Assembly: GCA_902789515.1 (NCBI GenBank)
Contig: CADAOK010000029.1
Location: 1 to 33,021, forward strand
DNA length: 33,021 nt
Reading direction: 5' to 3'
DNA from: Oscillospiraceae bacterium
GTDB taxonomy: Bacteria; Bacillota; Clostridia; Saccharofermentanales; Saccharofermentanaceae
Shown in pieces: positions 1 to 8,875 of this stretch. Both the position numbers and the translations under genes were made by a program. Positions within the stretch are counted from its first letter, which is position 1. Every line of letters begins with the position of its first letter. The notes beneath the pieces were generated by a model. That model did no database searches. It saw only the letters and a program-made list of their open reading frames with translations, and was not told the DNA's origin.

Positions 1-617
1 GGACGTTATCGCCATCGCCGATGAGATCTACAAGACATTCGGCGTTACATACCGCGCAGAGTTCTCGACAAGACCTGACGACTACATGGGTGACATCGAG
101 TCCTGGAATTCGGCTGAGGCTTCGCTCAAGGATATCCTCGACGAGAAATACGGCGAAGGCAACTACGAAGTCAACGAAGGCGACGGTGCTTTCTACGGTC
201 CGAAGATCGACCTTCAGATCAAAGACGCGCTTGGCCGTGAGTGGCAGTGCGGTACCGTACAGCTCGACTTCCAGCTGCCTCATAACTTCGAGCTCACATA
301 TGCCGATAAGGACGGCGTCCAGAAGATGCCTATCGTTATCCACAGAGCGATCTTCGGTTCATTCGAGCGTTTCATCGGAATCATCACAGAGCACTTCAAG
401 GGAGCATTCCCGTTCTGGCTCAACCCTTATCAGGTTGCAGTAGTACCGGGATCCTTACATCCTCGTCGTAGGCGACAAGGAAGCTGCCGAGAACACAGTC
501 TCCGTTAACTTCAGAGGCTCCAACAAGCAGCAGCAGGGCGTACCTCTCGATAAGTTCGTCGAAGTCTGCCGCTGCCTCAACGCAGACCGCACTCTGGAAC
601 TCCCTCAGGAATTCTGA
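1..617 (+). pseudogene. thrS: Threonyl-tRNA synthetase, 3' end, frame-broken with missing segment
   Basis: C-terminal part of a class II threonyl-tRNA synthetase, which charges tRNA-Thr in the cytoplasm. The gene enters from the left edge. From base 2 to about 449 one frame encodes the end of the catalytic core, including FYGPKIDLQIKDALGREWQC, the motif 3 part HRAIFGSFERFIGI and GAFPFWLNPYQVAVVP. The frame then changes. From 453 to the stop at 615-617 another frame encodes PYILVVGDKEAAENTVSV and a normal ThrRS C-terminus ending LPQEF. Compared with E. coli ThrRS as I recall it, roughly 45-50 residues of the anticodon-binding domain (from after WLAPVQV to just before PYMLVCGDKE) are absent at the break. 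As read, translation would stop at 506-508 after a nonsense tail. The gene is normally essential, so an assembly error or a second thrS copy should be considered. A terminator follows at 643. Confidence 0.88.
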
Positions 618-642
618 TCCTTGCGAAAACAAGTACTTTACG

Positions 643-668
643 CCCCGGGTCTTCCCGGGGTGTTTTTT
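643..668 (+). terminator. Rho-independent terminator of thrS
   Basis: Perfect 7-bp GC stem (CCCCGGG at 643-649, CCCGGGG at 654-660) with a TCTT loop, followed by TG and six T residues. It lies 25 bases after the thrS stop. Confidence 0.92.
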
Positions 669-789
669 ATGCGGTTCCGCGCACGGGTGCATTTTCGTTT
701 CGTTTTTGGGCTTTATACGCAACGAAAACCTGACTCCGGCAAAACAGCACCCGGCCGTCCGGCATGTGGGGCGGGCACGTCAAAAATAT

Positions 790-798
790 GTTATAATT
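790..798 (+). promoter_or_regulatory. Extended -10 promoter for the TPM-like gene
   Basis: TGTTATAAT: a perfect TATAAT (793-798) with the upstream TGn extension. No good -35 is seen at the expected distance, as is common for extended -10 promoters. It lies 58 bases before the ATG at 857. Confidence 0.6.
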
Positions 799-856
799 TA
801 CCTTGGAATTCCGGCAACGGATTAGGGAAATGGGATAGATATAGGAGGGAATAATC

Positions 857-2167
857 ATGGGCAGAGGCGGAGGACATTCCGGCGGCCATCACAGCAGCCA
901 TCATTCAAGCAGCCATTCACATCATTCATCACACCGTTCTTCAGGCGGTTACCGTTCGAGCGGAAGAAGCTACCATTCTTCCGGGCATTACGGCAGGTCT
1001 CACCACTCGTCTGGTGGTTCGTATTATGACGATGACGGCAGAAGAAGATCCGGATGCGGTTCCGGCTGCGGAACACTGTTCACGTTTCTTTTCATGTTCA
1101 TCATGATCGGAACGTTCTATTACATTAAGACGGGTACGGTACCGGTTGTCGACAAGCTAGGCTTCGGCATACAGCGTTCGACAGTAGCAAGGGAGAAGCT
1201 TCCCGCTGATGACTGCGATCCGATCGACGAATGGTATCAGGATGACTGGGGAACCTGGATCACTGAAGGCTCCGGCGAAGAGGCTGCGCTCATTGACGGT
1301 CTCGAGTATTTCTACGAGAAGACAGGCGTTCAGCCGTATCTCTGGATCACGGGTGAGGACGTCGGCAAGGAATACCAGTCGGAGGGCAGCCTTGAGGACT
1401 GGGCAGAAGACAAGTATGTGGATCTTTTCGGCGAGGACGAGGGACACCTGCTCATCGTGTTCAGGGAGTACCCGGATGAGTCCGGCGATTATATCTGTAC
1501 GGTAACCCCCGGATATAACGCAAGCACGGTAGTCATGGACGACGAGGCCAGAGAGATCCTCCTCGACTACATCGATTACTATTACGAGAAGACAGAGTAC
1601 AACGAAGGCGAATTCTTCGAGCAGGCGCTGATGAAGGCGGCTGACAGGATGATGACCAAGCAGCTCTCGACAAGGGCTATCATCACCATCGTGGTTGTTG
1701 TCATCATAGCAGCAATTGTTATCGTAATAATCGTTAACGTCAGGAAGAAGCGTAAGATCGCAGAGGCCAAAGAGAAGACGAGACAGAAGGAAGAAGCGGC
1801 AAGGCAGGCGCAGGCGGAAGCCGTTCAGGCTCAGGCCGAGGCTGAGAATGCCAAGACCGAGTTTGCTCATCAGGTATATAACGACGAGCTCGAGAAACAG
1901 TATATCGGCGTTGTCTGCCCGAGCTGCGGTGCTTCCGGCAACAAGATAAGACTCGGCACGGTCGGTTACTGCCAGTTCTGCGGTTCGGCGATCAAGGCTG
2001 TAGGCGGCGAGGGAAGCGTGGCTCAGGCCGCAAACCCTGAAGAAGCCGCTGCGGCTCAGGAAGCCGTACAGGCTCAGGATGAATTCCTGGCAAACCAGGA
2101 CATCTTCCAGCCGCTGGGAGGCACTGACAACGGCACGACAAATCCCTCTGATTACGGGGATATGTAA
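857..2167 (+). CDS. TPM-domain-like membrane protein with His/Ser-rich N-terminus and zinc ribbon
   Basis: A 436-residue protein of unknown role. In order: a His/Ser/Gly-rich low-complexity head (residues about 1-55, runs such as GGHHSSHHSSSHSHHSSH); a membrane segment at about 72-95; an extracytoplasmic region at about 115-265 that resembles TPM (YgcG-type) domains, with KTGVQPYLWI, DLFGEDEGHLLIVF and a YICTVTPGYNAS stretch; a second membrane segment at about 275-297 (IITIVVVVIIAAIVIVIIVNV); a charged Ala/Glu/Gln coiled coil to about 335; then a four-Cys zinc ribbon (CPSCG, CQFCG) and an Ala/Gln-rich tail. The start is supported by AGGAGGG (843-849) 7 bases before ATG. Two membrane passes would place the coiled coil and zinc ribbon on the same side as the His-rich head, probably the cytoplasm. 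The TPM assignment comes from layout and motif memory, not a search. It is transcribed alone, between two terminators. Confidence 0.8.
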   Translation: MGRGGGHSGGHHSSHHSSSHSHHSSHRSSGGYRSSGRSYHSSGHYGRSHHSSGGSYYDDDGRRRSGCGSGCGTLFTFLFMFIMIGTFYYIKTGTVPVVDKLGFGIQRSTVAREKLPADDCDPIDEWYQDDWGTWITEGSGEEAALIDGLEYFYEKTGVQPYLWITGEDVGKEYQSEGSLEDWAEDKYVDLFGEDEGHLLIVFREYPDESGDYICTVTPGYNASTVVMDDEAREILLDYIDYYYEKTEYNEGEFFEQALMKAADRMMTKQLSTRAIITIVVVVIIAAIVIVIIVNVRKKRKIAEAKEKTRQKEEAARQAQAEAVQAQAEAENAKTEFAHQVYNDELEKQYIGVVCPSCGASGNKIRLGTVGYCQFCGSAIKAVGGEGSVAQAANPEEAAAAQEAVQAQDEFLANQDIFQPLGGTDNGTTNPSDYGDM

Positions 2168-2214
2168 AAAAACGCACAATAATTTGTGCGAAAGTTAGCA
2201 AAATATACCTTAAT

Positions 2215-2270
2215 GGCGGGCATTTCTATCTGAAATTTCAGTAATTTCAATAGAGAGGCCCGCCTTTATT
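2215..2270 (+). terminator. Long hairpin terminator after the TPM-like gene
   Basis: A near-perfect 50-base hairpin. GGCGGGC (2215-2221) pairs with GCCCGCC (2258-2264), and the inner arms 2223-2237 and 2243-2256 pair with one bulged C and one mismatch around a TCAGT loop. TTTATT follows. A smaller stem, CGCACAA/TTGTGCG, at 2173-2190 is preceded by an A-run and followed by no T-run, so it would terminate only minus-strand transcription. Confidence 0.7.
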
Positions 2271-2284
2271 ATCAATATCTGTTT

Positions 2285-2293
2285 TGCTATCAT
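2285..2293 (+). promoter_or_regulatory. Possible extended -10 promoter for the dehydrogenase gene
   Basis: TGCTATCAT at 2285-2293, 30 bases before the ATG, with a weak TTTATT (2265-2270) 17 bases upstream of the -10. The match is moderate only. Confidence 0.35.
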
Positions 2294-2323
2294 TCAAAAT
2301 GCATTAACAAGGGGGTTAAGCTT

Positions 2324-3277
2324 ATGTATAAACAGGAAGGCACAAAAGTTGCCATCATCGGCGCAGGAGCGGTCGGATCGACTACAGCTTTTGCAATCGC
2401 AATGCAGCAGATCTGCTCAGAGCTCGTACTTATCGACGTAAACAAGGATAAGGCAGAGGGCGAAGCTCTCGATATCAGCCACGGACTTCCGTTCCTCGGT
2501 GATATGTACATTCACGCAGGCGATTATGATTCCGTTAAGGATGCTGACTGCATAATCATCACGGCAGGAATCCCGAGAAAAGAAGGCGAGACAAGACTTG
2601 ACCTTGCAAAGAAGAACATCAATCTCGCACACAAGATCACAGACAGCATCATGGAGCACTATAACAAGGGTGTCATCATGGTCATCTCCAATCCCTGCGA
2701 TCTCGTTACATATAAAGTTCAGGAGTGGTCCGGACTTCCTACAAACAAGGTAATCGGTTCCGGTACAAACCTCGACTCCGCACGTTTCAGAGTCCTCATC
2801 TCCAGAAAGCTCGGCGTAGACGTACGTAATGTTCACGGCTACATCATGGGCGAGCACGGCGAGACACAGTTCCCTGTTTGGAGCCACACTCACGTTGCAG
2901 GTATGGATATTGACGAGTACGCAGAAGCAGTTGGAGTTCCTTTCGGAGACGACGTTAAGGCAGAGATCGCACAGGCAACAAAGTCTGCCGGCGCTGAGAT
3001 CATCAAGCGTAAGGGTGCGACATTCAACGGTATCGCTGTCAGTGCCACAACACTTCTCAGAAGCATCCTTGAAGATGAGCACACCGTAAGGACCGTTGCT
3101 GCAAGACTTAACGGTGAATACGGTATGTCTGGCGTAACACTCGATGTTCCTGCACTCATCGGTGCAAACGGTATCGATAAGATCGTTGACATGAGACTTA
3201 CACCTGAGGAGTTCGAGCTTCTCAAGAAGTCTGAGGCAAACATGCGCGAGGCAATCGCATCTGTCGAAGGCATGTAA
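2324..3277 (+). CDS. L-lactate/malate dehydrogenase family enzyme (malate-type specificity residue)
   Basis: A 317-residue NAD-dependent 2-hydroxyacid dehydrogenase, full length for the family, which interconverts lactate and pyruvate or malate and oxaloacetate in the cytoplasm. Visible features: Rossmann loop VAIIGAGAVGS (9-19), acidic end of beta-2 in LVLIDVN, the substrate loop GIPRKEGETRLDL (82-94), the LDSARFR motif, and the catalytic histidine in GEHGETQFPVWS. In the substrate loop R85 sits where lactate dehydrogenases have the specificity glutamine (Gln102 in the usual numbering); malate dehydrogenases have arginine there. GETR in the loop and GATF near the C-terminal part look LDH-like. 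The sequence also resembles, from memory, the LDH-like malate dehydrogenase of Clostridium thermocellum. The start is set by GGGGG (2311-2315) before ATG. A routine label would be L-lactate dehydrogenase; I lean to malate. Confidence 0.93.
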   Translation: MYKQEGTKVAIIGAGAVGSTTAFAIAMQQICSELVLIDVNKDKAEGEALDISHGLPFLGDMYIHAGDYDSVKDADCIIITAGIPRKEGETRLDLAKKNINLAHKITDSIMEHYNKGVIMVISNPCDLVTYKVQEWSGLPTNKVIGSGTNLDSARFRVLISRKLGVDVRNVHGYIMGEHGETQFPVWSHTHVAGMDIDEYAEAVGVPFGDDVKAEIAQATKSAGAEIIKRKGATFNGIAVSATTLLRSILEDEHTVRTVAARLNGEYGMSGVTLDVPALIGANGIDKIVDMRLTPEEFELLKKSEANMREAIASVEGM

Positions 3278-3283
3278 CCGCTC

Positions 3284-3342
3284 GCCGCGCATACGCTCCT
3301 GGCTGCGAACAGGTCCCCGGGGCTTGCAGGGCACATGGCGGC
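3284..3342 (+). repeat. Conserved 3'-UTR element, copy 1 (candidate structured RNA)
   Basis: Contains TGGCTGCGAACAGGTCC (3300-3316) and CTTGCAG (3323-3329), both also present in copy 2 at 26704-26779. Over 3298-3320 the match to copy 2 is 21 of 23 bases. The outer arm GCCGCGCAT (3284-3292) pairs with ATGGCGGC (3335-3342) with one bulge. CTGC (3303-3306) can pair with GCAG (3326-3329). The element lies between the dehydrogenase stop and its terminator. I do not recognise it as a known RNA family. Confidence 0.6.
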
Positions 3343-3364
3343 TCGCTTGATATAAAACAAATAA

Positions 3365-3391
3365 GGACGCCTTTGGGGCGTCCTTTATTTT
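3365..3391 (+). terminator. Rho-independent terminator of the dehydrogenase gene
   Basis: 7-bp stem GGACGCC (3365-3371) / GGCGTCC (3377-3383) with a 5-base loop, then TTTATTTT. Confidence 0.92.
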
Positions 3392-3430
3392 GCCCTATTT
3401 TCGCGGGAATCGGCAGAAATAAAGATATAG

Positions 3431-3436
3431 TATAAT
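3431..3436 (+). promoter_or_regulatory. -10 box for the GH25 lysozyme gene
   Basis: Perfect TATAAT 31 bases before the ATG at 3467. No convincing -35 was found. The surrounding CCTATTTTCG...TATAATAA...CATTATA resembles the region upstream of glmU (21045-21090). Confidence 0.5.
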
Positions 3437-3466
3437 AAGCCATTATAAAAAGACGGGGATCTTATC

Positions 3467-5176
3467 ATGTATAAATTGATTCTTAAGAGAATGATCACAG
3501 GACTCATTACGGCTGCGGTATTTGTCTCCGGAAGTCTGACTCTTCTTCCCGGTACAAAGGCATCTGCGGATACTGCGGCCCTTTTTACGCTGTCGGGAAG
3601 CGCACATGTTCAGGACATCGGCAATGTGGCCGCTGAACAGGATGAATCAGGCCTTCTGAAACTCGGAACCGAAGGTCAGTCCAAGCGTCTCGAGGAGATT
3701 ACGATCAACTTTACAAACAACTCCGGAATAGAGGGTTCTCTTGAATACCGTGTACATGTTCAGGACATCGGATGGATGGACTGGACACCGGCCGGCAGCA
3801 CTGCCGGAACCGAAGGCCAGTCCAAGCGTCTCGAGGGAATCGAGATAAGACTTACCGGCGCTCTGGCAGATACATATGCGGTAGAGTATTCCGCACACAT
3901 TCAGGATTACGGCGACGCACAGGGCGCAGTCTATGACGGGGCTCTCGCGGGAACCACAGGCGAATCCAAGCGTGTTGAGGAGATCCGCGTTAAGATCGTT
4001 GAGAGAGCCGCTTCGGACGAAATGGGTGTCAAATACCGCACTCACGTACAGGATCAGGGTTGGGAAGGAACATGGGCAACAGACGGTGATCCCGCCGGAA
4101 CAACAGGCAAGTCCAGAAGACTTGAAGCCATATCGATAACTCTTACCGGATCCAAATACAGCGGCGGCATCAAATACAACACACATGTCCAGGATTACGG
4201 CTGGCTTACCGATACGGCAAAGGACGGCGAGATGAGCGGAACCCAGGGCAAAGCGAAGCGCCTTGAGGCGATAACCATCGAGCTTACCGGAGACATCGCG
4301 GATTACTACGATGTCTACTACCGTGTTCATGCACAGGATATCGGCTGGATGGGCTGGGCAAAGAACGGAGAGAACGCGGGAACCGCGGGCGGCGGCAAGA
4401 GACTGGAGTCCATCCAGATTGTTCTGGTTGCCAAGAATTCAGGCAAGCCCGGCAATGTTTCGGGCATCGAGAGTGTTTACACGACCGCTTATAAAGATGT
4501 CCTTCCAGACAGGTACCAGTTCTTCGATTTCCAGGCGAACTATGAGAAGAAGGGTGCCCTTACGGGTATGGATGTTTCCGCATGGCAGGGCGAGATCAAC
4601 TGGACGGCGATCAAGAACGCGGGAGTCGATTTCGTTATCATACGTCTTGCAAGGTGTTCTTCCGAGACGACTGACATGGCATTTGATACCAAGTTCCTGC
4701 AGAATTACCAGGGTGCAAAGGATGCAGGTCTTTTGGTGGGTGCTTATTATTACTGCACCAGAGGCAACACCGACCAGGTCCGCGCCGATGTAAATGCCAT
4801 CTGTGATTACCTGGATGCAAACAACATCGAACTTGATTTCCCTCTCGCATTTGACTGGGAGGAATACAGCAAGATGGCGGAAAGAGGCATCCCGGATGTC
4901 GGTGCCCTCAACCAGCTCTGGTATGCATACATCGACGAGATGGCTAAGCGCGGCAGAGATGTCATGATCTATGCGAGCAAGTGGTATCTGGATAACTGGT
5001 GGGATATCTCCGGCAAGATGGTCTGGGTTGCACACTGGGTTCCCGAGACCGACTATACGGGCGAATACTATTTCTGGCAGGTAACTTCCACGGGAGAGGT
5101 CGACGGTATCAAGGGCGTTGTGGATCTTGATGTCTACTACCCCATGGGACATACAGCCTATGCCTCTGCAGGGTAA
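3467..5176 (+). CDS. Secreted GH25 lysozyme with six ChW repeats
   Basis: A 569-residue exported peptidoglycan hydrolase (N-acetylmuramidase). Residues 1 to about 34 form a signal peptide with a hydrophobic core and an ASA site before DTAAL. Six repeats of roughly 45-50 residues follow to about residue 330, each with H-x-QD-x-G-W and G-x(5)KRLE signatures (for example VHVQDIGWMDW, GTEGQSKRLE). These are ChW (clostridial hydrophobic W) repeats, thought to attach proteins to the cell surface. The C-terminal GH25 domain starts near residue 366 with GMDVSAWQG (D369) and has the DxE catalytic pair in LAFDWEEY (D463, E465). All expected catalytic acids are present. GGGGA (3455-3459) precedes the ATG. 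The gene stands alone with its own promoter and is probably used in wall turnover or defence against other bacteria. Confidence 0.95.
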   Translation: MYKLILKRMITGLITAAVFVSGSLTLLPGTKASADTAALFTLSGSAHVQDIGNVAAEQDESGLLKLGTEGQSKRLEEITINFTNNSGIEGSLEYRVHVQDIGWMDWTPAGSTAGTEGQSKRLEGIEIRLTGALADTYAVEYSAHIQDYGDAQGAVYDGALAGTTGESKRVEEIRVKIVERAASDEMGVKYRTHVQDQGWEGTWATDGDPAGTTGKSRRLEAISITLTGSKYSGGIKYNTHVQDYGWLTDTAKDGEMSGTQGKAKRLEAITIELTGDIADYYDVYYRVHAQDIGWMGWAKNGENAGTAGGGKRLESIQIVLVAKNSGKPGNVSGIESVYTTAYKDVLPDRYQFFDFQANYEKKGALTGMDVSAWQGEINWTAIKNAGVDFVIIRLARCSSETTDMAFDTKFLQNYQGAKDAGLLVGAYYYCTRGNTDQVRADVNAICDYLDANNIELDFPLAFDWEEYSKMAERGIPDVGALNQLWYAYIDEMAKRGRDVMIYASKWYLDNWWDISGKMVWVAHWVPETDYTGEYYFWQVTSTGEVDGIKGVVDLDVYYPMGHTAYASAG

Positions 5177-5283
5177 CAGCATATCCTGATGCAAGATTTA
5201 TTCTAAATTTGCCACAGATTGTAAAGCATTTGTGCTTTCCTGCATGTTAAGATATCTTGGCTCAAGGAGCGCAAGGGATAGAT

Positions 5284-8200
5284 ATGCTGCAGATAAAGAA
5301 TATACACAAGGAATACAAGACGGGGAGTCTGGTTCAGCGTGCGCTGGACGATGTTTCGCTGAACCTCAGGGACAATGAGTTCGTTGCGATCCTGGGTCCT
5401 TCCGGCTCCGGCAAGACAACGCTCCTCAACATCATCGGCGGTCTCGACCGCTATGATTCGGGAGACCTCGTCATCAACGGGGTATCCACAAAAAAATACA
5501 AAGACCGCGATTGGGACTCCTACCGTAACCATACGGTAGGTTTTGTGTTTCAGAGCTACAACCTGATACCGCACCAGACCATACTCGCGAATGTCGAACT
5601 GGCTCTCACGATATCCGGTATCAAAGCCAGGGAGCGCAAGGAGAGAGCACTCGAGGCACTCGATAAGGTCGGACTTAAAGAGCAGGCCCACAAAAAGCCA
5701 AACCAGCTCTCAGGCGGACAGATGCAGCGAGTCGCGATCGCGCGTGCACTGGTAAACGATCCGGACATCCTGCTCGCTGACGAGCCTACCGGCGCTCTTG
5801 ATACAGAGACTTCAGTCCATGTAATGGATCTTCTCAAAGAGGTTGCCAAAGACCGTCTGGTCGTCATGGTTACCCACAATCCGGAACTTGCCGAGGAGTA
5901 TTCGACAAGGATAGTTAAGCTTAAGGACGGAAAGATCACGGATGACAGCAATCCGTATAATCCCGAAGATGACGGAATAGCTCCCGTTCACAGGAACCTC
6001 GGCAAGGCATCGATGAACTTTCTCACGGCTCTTGCGTTAAGCTTCAATAACCTGTGGACAAAAAAGACTAGAACTATACTTGTATCCTTTGCCGGTTCCA
6101 TCGGCATTATCGGAATCGCGCTGATACTGTCACTGTCGACCGGTGTAAATATCTATATCGAAGATACCGAGAGAAACACGCTGTCGCAGTATCCCATCCA
6201 GATCACCTCTTCTGCCATGTCTCTGGTCAGCATGCTTACCGGCAGCGACCCGTCTGCTTACGAGCCTGCGTCCGAGGGTAAGATCGTGGAAGTGCCCCGT
6301 GTAAACCAGATACTGTCTTCATTTAAGACAAATGACCTGGTTGCCCTGAAGGAGTATTTCGATACGGAGGCTCCGGAGATCTACGATTACACTAACGGCA
6401 TCGAGTATACGTATGACCTCGAGCCGCAGATATACTACTACGATCCTGCAAACGAAGAGTACAGGCAGGTCAATCCGAACGAGATGTTCGCATCGATGGG
6501 TCTTACTTCTTCGAGCATGTTTACCTCGGCATATTCCATGAACGTCTTTTTCGAACTTCCCGAGTATTCCGAACTGTATGTCGACCAGTATGACATCAAG
6601 GCAGGCAAATGGCCCGAGAACTCTTCGGAGGCAGTCCTCGTTCTGACATCCGGAGGACTGGTGTCCGACTTCATCATATATACATTCGGTCTCCGTGATT
6701 CGGCAGAGCTGGAACAGATGATCAAGGACATTGAAGACGGAGTCGAGACAGTGCTCATAGACGATACGACCGAATGGTCTTATTCGGATTTTATGGGTGT
6801 TACCTTCAAGGTGCTTCCCGCTTATGACAAATACAAATACGATCCGGTCCACGATGTATGGACCGATATGTCCAACGATGACGAATTCATGCTGGAAGCT
6901 TTGGACGGAGCAAGAGATCTTAAGATCGTCGGAATAGTGGTTCCCAAGGAAGGCGAGGACATCCAGATGCTGAGTTCGGGCATCTATTACGGCAAGGATC
7001 TTATCGAAGAACTCCGCAAGGATTCCGAGTCAGCAGAGATAGTGCAGGCGCAGCTTGCCGACAAGGATATAAATGTTCTTACCGGTATAGCCTTTGACGA
7101 TGAGGAGAGCGAATTCGATATGGGCGAACTCTTCTCGATAGATGAGGACAAGATGCAGGAAGCTTTCCAGTTCAACGAGGACGCACTGGAATTTGATGCT
7201 GATTCATTAGGCGATACAGACGGCATAGATTTTACAGGTGCTTTTGCAAATGCCATGCCGCAGATGAGCGGATCTGATATCGGCGCTCTTCTTAACGGAG
7301 TGGAACTCAAGGTTGATACTGATAAAGTGCAGACTCTGATGCAGAATCTCATGACCGGCTATATGGTATACGCAGCGACGGATCCCACGACGGATTTCTC
7401 GAACCTGGCGAATGCGTTTGAGGCTTACCTCGAATCCGATGCGGGCAGGGATGTCATAAAGAACCAGCTCCTGAAGATAATATCTTCCGGCAGCGTTACC
7501 AACATCTCACAGGACAAGGTCAATGATGCGACCCAGGCCATAATGTCCGGATTTATGCAGTATATGTTTACCAGCGGTCTCGATGCGACAGACACATCCA
7601 AATACGGTGAGTATTTCCAGGCATATATGCAGACTCCCGAAGGAAGCGCCGTCGTTAACGAGCAGATGGACATACTTCTTTCCGAGGCACTCTCCAACAT
7701 AGAGATAACGGATGACCAGATGGGCGAACTGACAGGTGCGCTTATAACAGGATATATCGACTATGCCCAGAAGAATTCACTTCCGGATCCCACAAAGATA
7801 TCGGCTTCTTTTGCCGACTATGTTGCCACACCGGAAGCACAGGCGATGATCACCGCTGGTGCGATGGACGCAGTCAACATGGACGAGATAGAAGCGCTCG
7901 TTGCCCAGAACATGAACGGCCTTACCGCCGGCATGGCTGCCCAGATGGGTGTTGCCATGGAGGATGTTTTCGCGCAGGTTGCAGACAAGCTCGGAGAGAA
8001 CATCCAGGATGCGCTGGAAGATACTTTCTCGGATATGGACGAGATGTTTACGATAGATGAGGATGCTTTTGCGGAAGCGTTCCAGGTTAATATGGACGAG
8101 GCTCAGATGCAGTCATTCCTCGCGGAGATGATGAGCACGGGAGTGTCTTCTGCCGACAAGAACCTTGCCGACTTCGGCTACTGCGCGGAAGACGACCTCA

Positions 8201-8766
8201 GCGGCATCACTATCTACCCGAAGGATTTCGAGAGCAAGGATAAGATCGTGTCCATCATCAATGACTACAACGCGAAAGCCAAAGCTGCCGGCGATGACGA
8301 GATAACATACACGGATATCGTAGGCGCGATGATGAAGTCAGTAACCAAGATCGTCGATACGATCTCTTATGTGCTCATTGCCTTCGTCGCGATATCGCTT
8401 GTCGTATCCTCCATCATGATCGGCGTCATTACATACATAAGCGTTCTCGAGCGCCGCAAGGAGATCGGCATACTCCGCGCCATGGGCGCATCCAAAGGCA
8501 ACATAGCACAGGTGTTCAATGCCGAGACCGTCATCACGGGATTCCTGGCGGGATCAATGGGTGTCATCATCTCGCTCCTTCTGCTCATTCCTGCAAACTT
8601 GATCATTCACCAGATTGCAGAGACCGATTCCATTAATGCCCAGCTTCCTCCGCTGGCGGGGATCATACTTGTCATCCTGAGTGTCATACTGACTCTTATC
8701 GGAGGACTCATCCCTTCCAAGTCGGCATCCAAACAGGATCCTGTTACGGCATTGCGAACAGAATAA
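5284..8766 (+). CDS. MacB/FtsX-type ABC transporter, ATPase-permease fusion with giant repeat-bearing extracellular domain
   Basis: A 1160-residue fusion. The ATPase is at residues 1 to about 230: Walker [10 protein letters not shown] near 37-45, signature [15 protein letters not shown] near 141, Walker [13 protein letters not shown], and the H-loop MVTHNPE. TM1 ([20 protein letters not shown]) is near 265-285. An extracellular region of about 700 residues follows, then the FtsX permease end with three membrane segments (about 1025-1150), including [17 protein letters not shown] and the terminal [16 protein letters not shown]. Such transporters usually act as mechanotransmission pumps or in peptide, lipoprotein or wall-hydrolase control rather than as importers. 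The extracellular part has three related units of about 65 residues near 685, 749 and 815, plus a repeated IDED...EAFQ motif. I chose ATG 5284 over TTG 5257: AAGGGA precedes it and the mature MacB-like start [11 protein letters not shown] begins there. No two-component system is adjacent. Confidence 0.93.
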   Translation: MLQIKNIHKEYKTGSLVQRALDDVSLNLRDNEFVAILGPSGSGKTTLLNIIGGLDRYDSGDLVINGVSTKKYKDRDWDSYRNHTVGFVFQSYNLIPHQTILANVELALTISGIKARERKERALEALDKVGLKEQAHKKPNQLSGGQMQRVAIARALVNDPDILLADEPTGALDTETSVHVMDLLKEVAKDRLVVMVTHNPELAEEYSTRIVKLKDGKITDDSNPYNPEDDGIAPVHRNLGKASMNFLTALALSFNNLWTKKTRTILVSFAGSIGIIGIALILSLSTGVNIYIEDTERNTLSQYPIQITSSAMSLVSMLTGSDPSAYEPASEGKIVEVPRVNQILSSFKTNDLVALKEYFDTEAPEIYDYTNGIEYTYDLEPQIYYYDPANEEYRQVNPNEMFASMGLTSSSMFTSAYSMNVFFELPEYSELYVDQYDIKAGKWPENSSEAVLVLTSGGLVSDFIIYTFGLRDSAELEQMIKDIEDGVETVLIDDTTEWSYSDFMGVTFKVLPAYDKYKYDPVHDVWTDMSNDDEFMLEALDGARDLKIVGIVVPKEGEDIQMLSSGIYYGKDLIEELRKDSESAEIVQAQLADKDINVLTGIAFDDEESEFDMGELFSIDEDKMQEAFQFNEDALEFDADSLGDTDGIDFTGAFANAMPQMSGSDIGALLNGVELKVDTDKVQTLMQNLMTGYMVYAATDPTTDFSNLANAFEAYLESDAGRDVIKNQLLKIISSGSVTNISQDKVNDATQAIMSGFMQYMFTSGLDATDTSKYGEYFQAYMQTPEGSAVVNEQMDILLSEALSNIEITDDQMGELTGALITGYIDYAQKNSLPDPTKISASFADYVATPEAQAMITAGAMDAVNMDEIEALVAQNMNGLTAGMAAQMGVAMEDVFAQVADKLGENIQDALEDTFSDMDEMFTIDEDAFAEAFQVNMDEAQMQSFLAEMMSTGVSSADKNLADFGYCAEDDLSGITIYPKDFESKDKIVSIINDYNAKAKAAGDDEITYTDIVGAMMKSVTKIVDTISYVLIAFVAISLVVSSIMIGVITYISVLERRKEIGILRAMGASKGNIAQVFNAETVITGFLAGSMGVIISLLLLIPANLIIHQIAETDSINAQLPPLAGIILVILSVILTLIGGLIPSKSASKQDPVTALRTE

Positions 8767-8788
8767 CTACGAATACGCAAAAGTATGG

Positions 8789-8822
8789 CGGGCAGTTCAC
8801 TATATGTTAACTGCCCGTTTTT
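8789..8822 (+). terminator. Rho-independent terminator of the ABC transporter gene
   Basis: 9-bp stem CGGGCAGTT (8789-8797) / AACTGCCCG (8809-8817) followed by TTTTT. Confidence 0.92.
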
Positions 8823-8857
8823 ATAATTAACCGCATGTTTTTACACACCCGTCAGCG

Positions 8858-8875
8858 CCCTGATTATAATCAGGG
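8858..8875. promoter_or_regulatory. Perfect 18-bp palindrome over a -10 box (candidate operator)
   Basis: CCCTGATTATAATCAGGG is a perfect inverted repeat. Its centre is TATAAT (8865-8870), a -10 box for the flavoredoxin gene 42 bases downstream. A TTTACA (8840-8845) lies 19 bases upstream of the -10. A dimeric repressor bound here would block RNA polymerase. The ATTATAAT core recalls one half of a PerR/Fur-type box, but the full consensus is absent. Confidence 0.55.

Noticed and set aside
850..1020. Tandem DNA repeat in the His/Ser-rich coding region
   Set aside because: The codons vary and no regular DNA unit repeats; it is low-complexity protein sequence only.
1157..2179. Long minus-strand open frame (340 codons) opposite the TPM-like gene
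   Set aside because: It is a shadow of the plus-strand codon pattern, with no ribosome site, and the plus frame has clear domains.
3300..3330. Possible SRP RNA fragment because of AGGTCC near the conserved element
   Set aside because: The conserved SRP core with GGAAGGAAGCA is absent, and the element's second block CTTGCAG does not fit SRP structure.
5257..5283. TTG start nine codons upstream for the ABC transporter
   Set aside because: The AAGGAG at 5264-5269 lies after this TTG, so it cannot serve it, and the conserved protein start matches ATG 5284.
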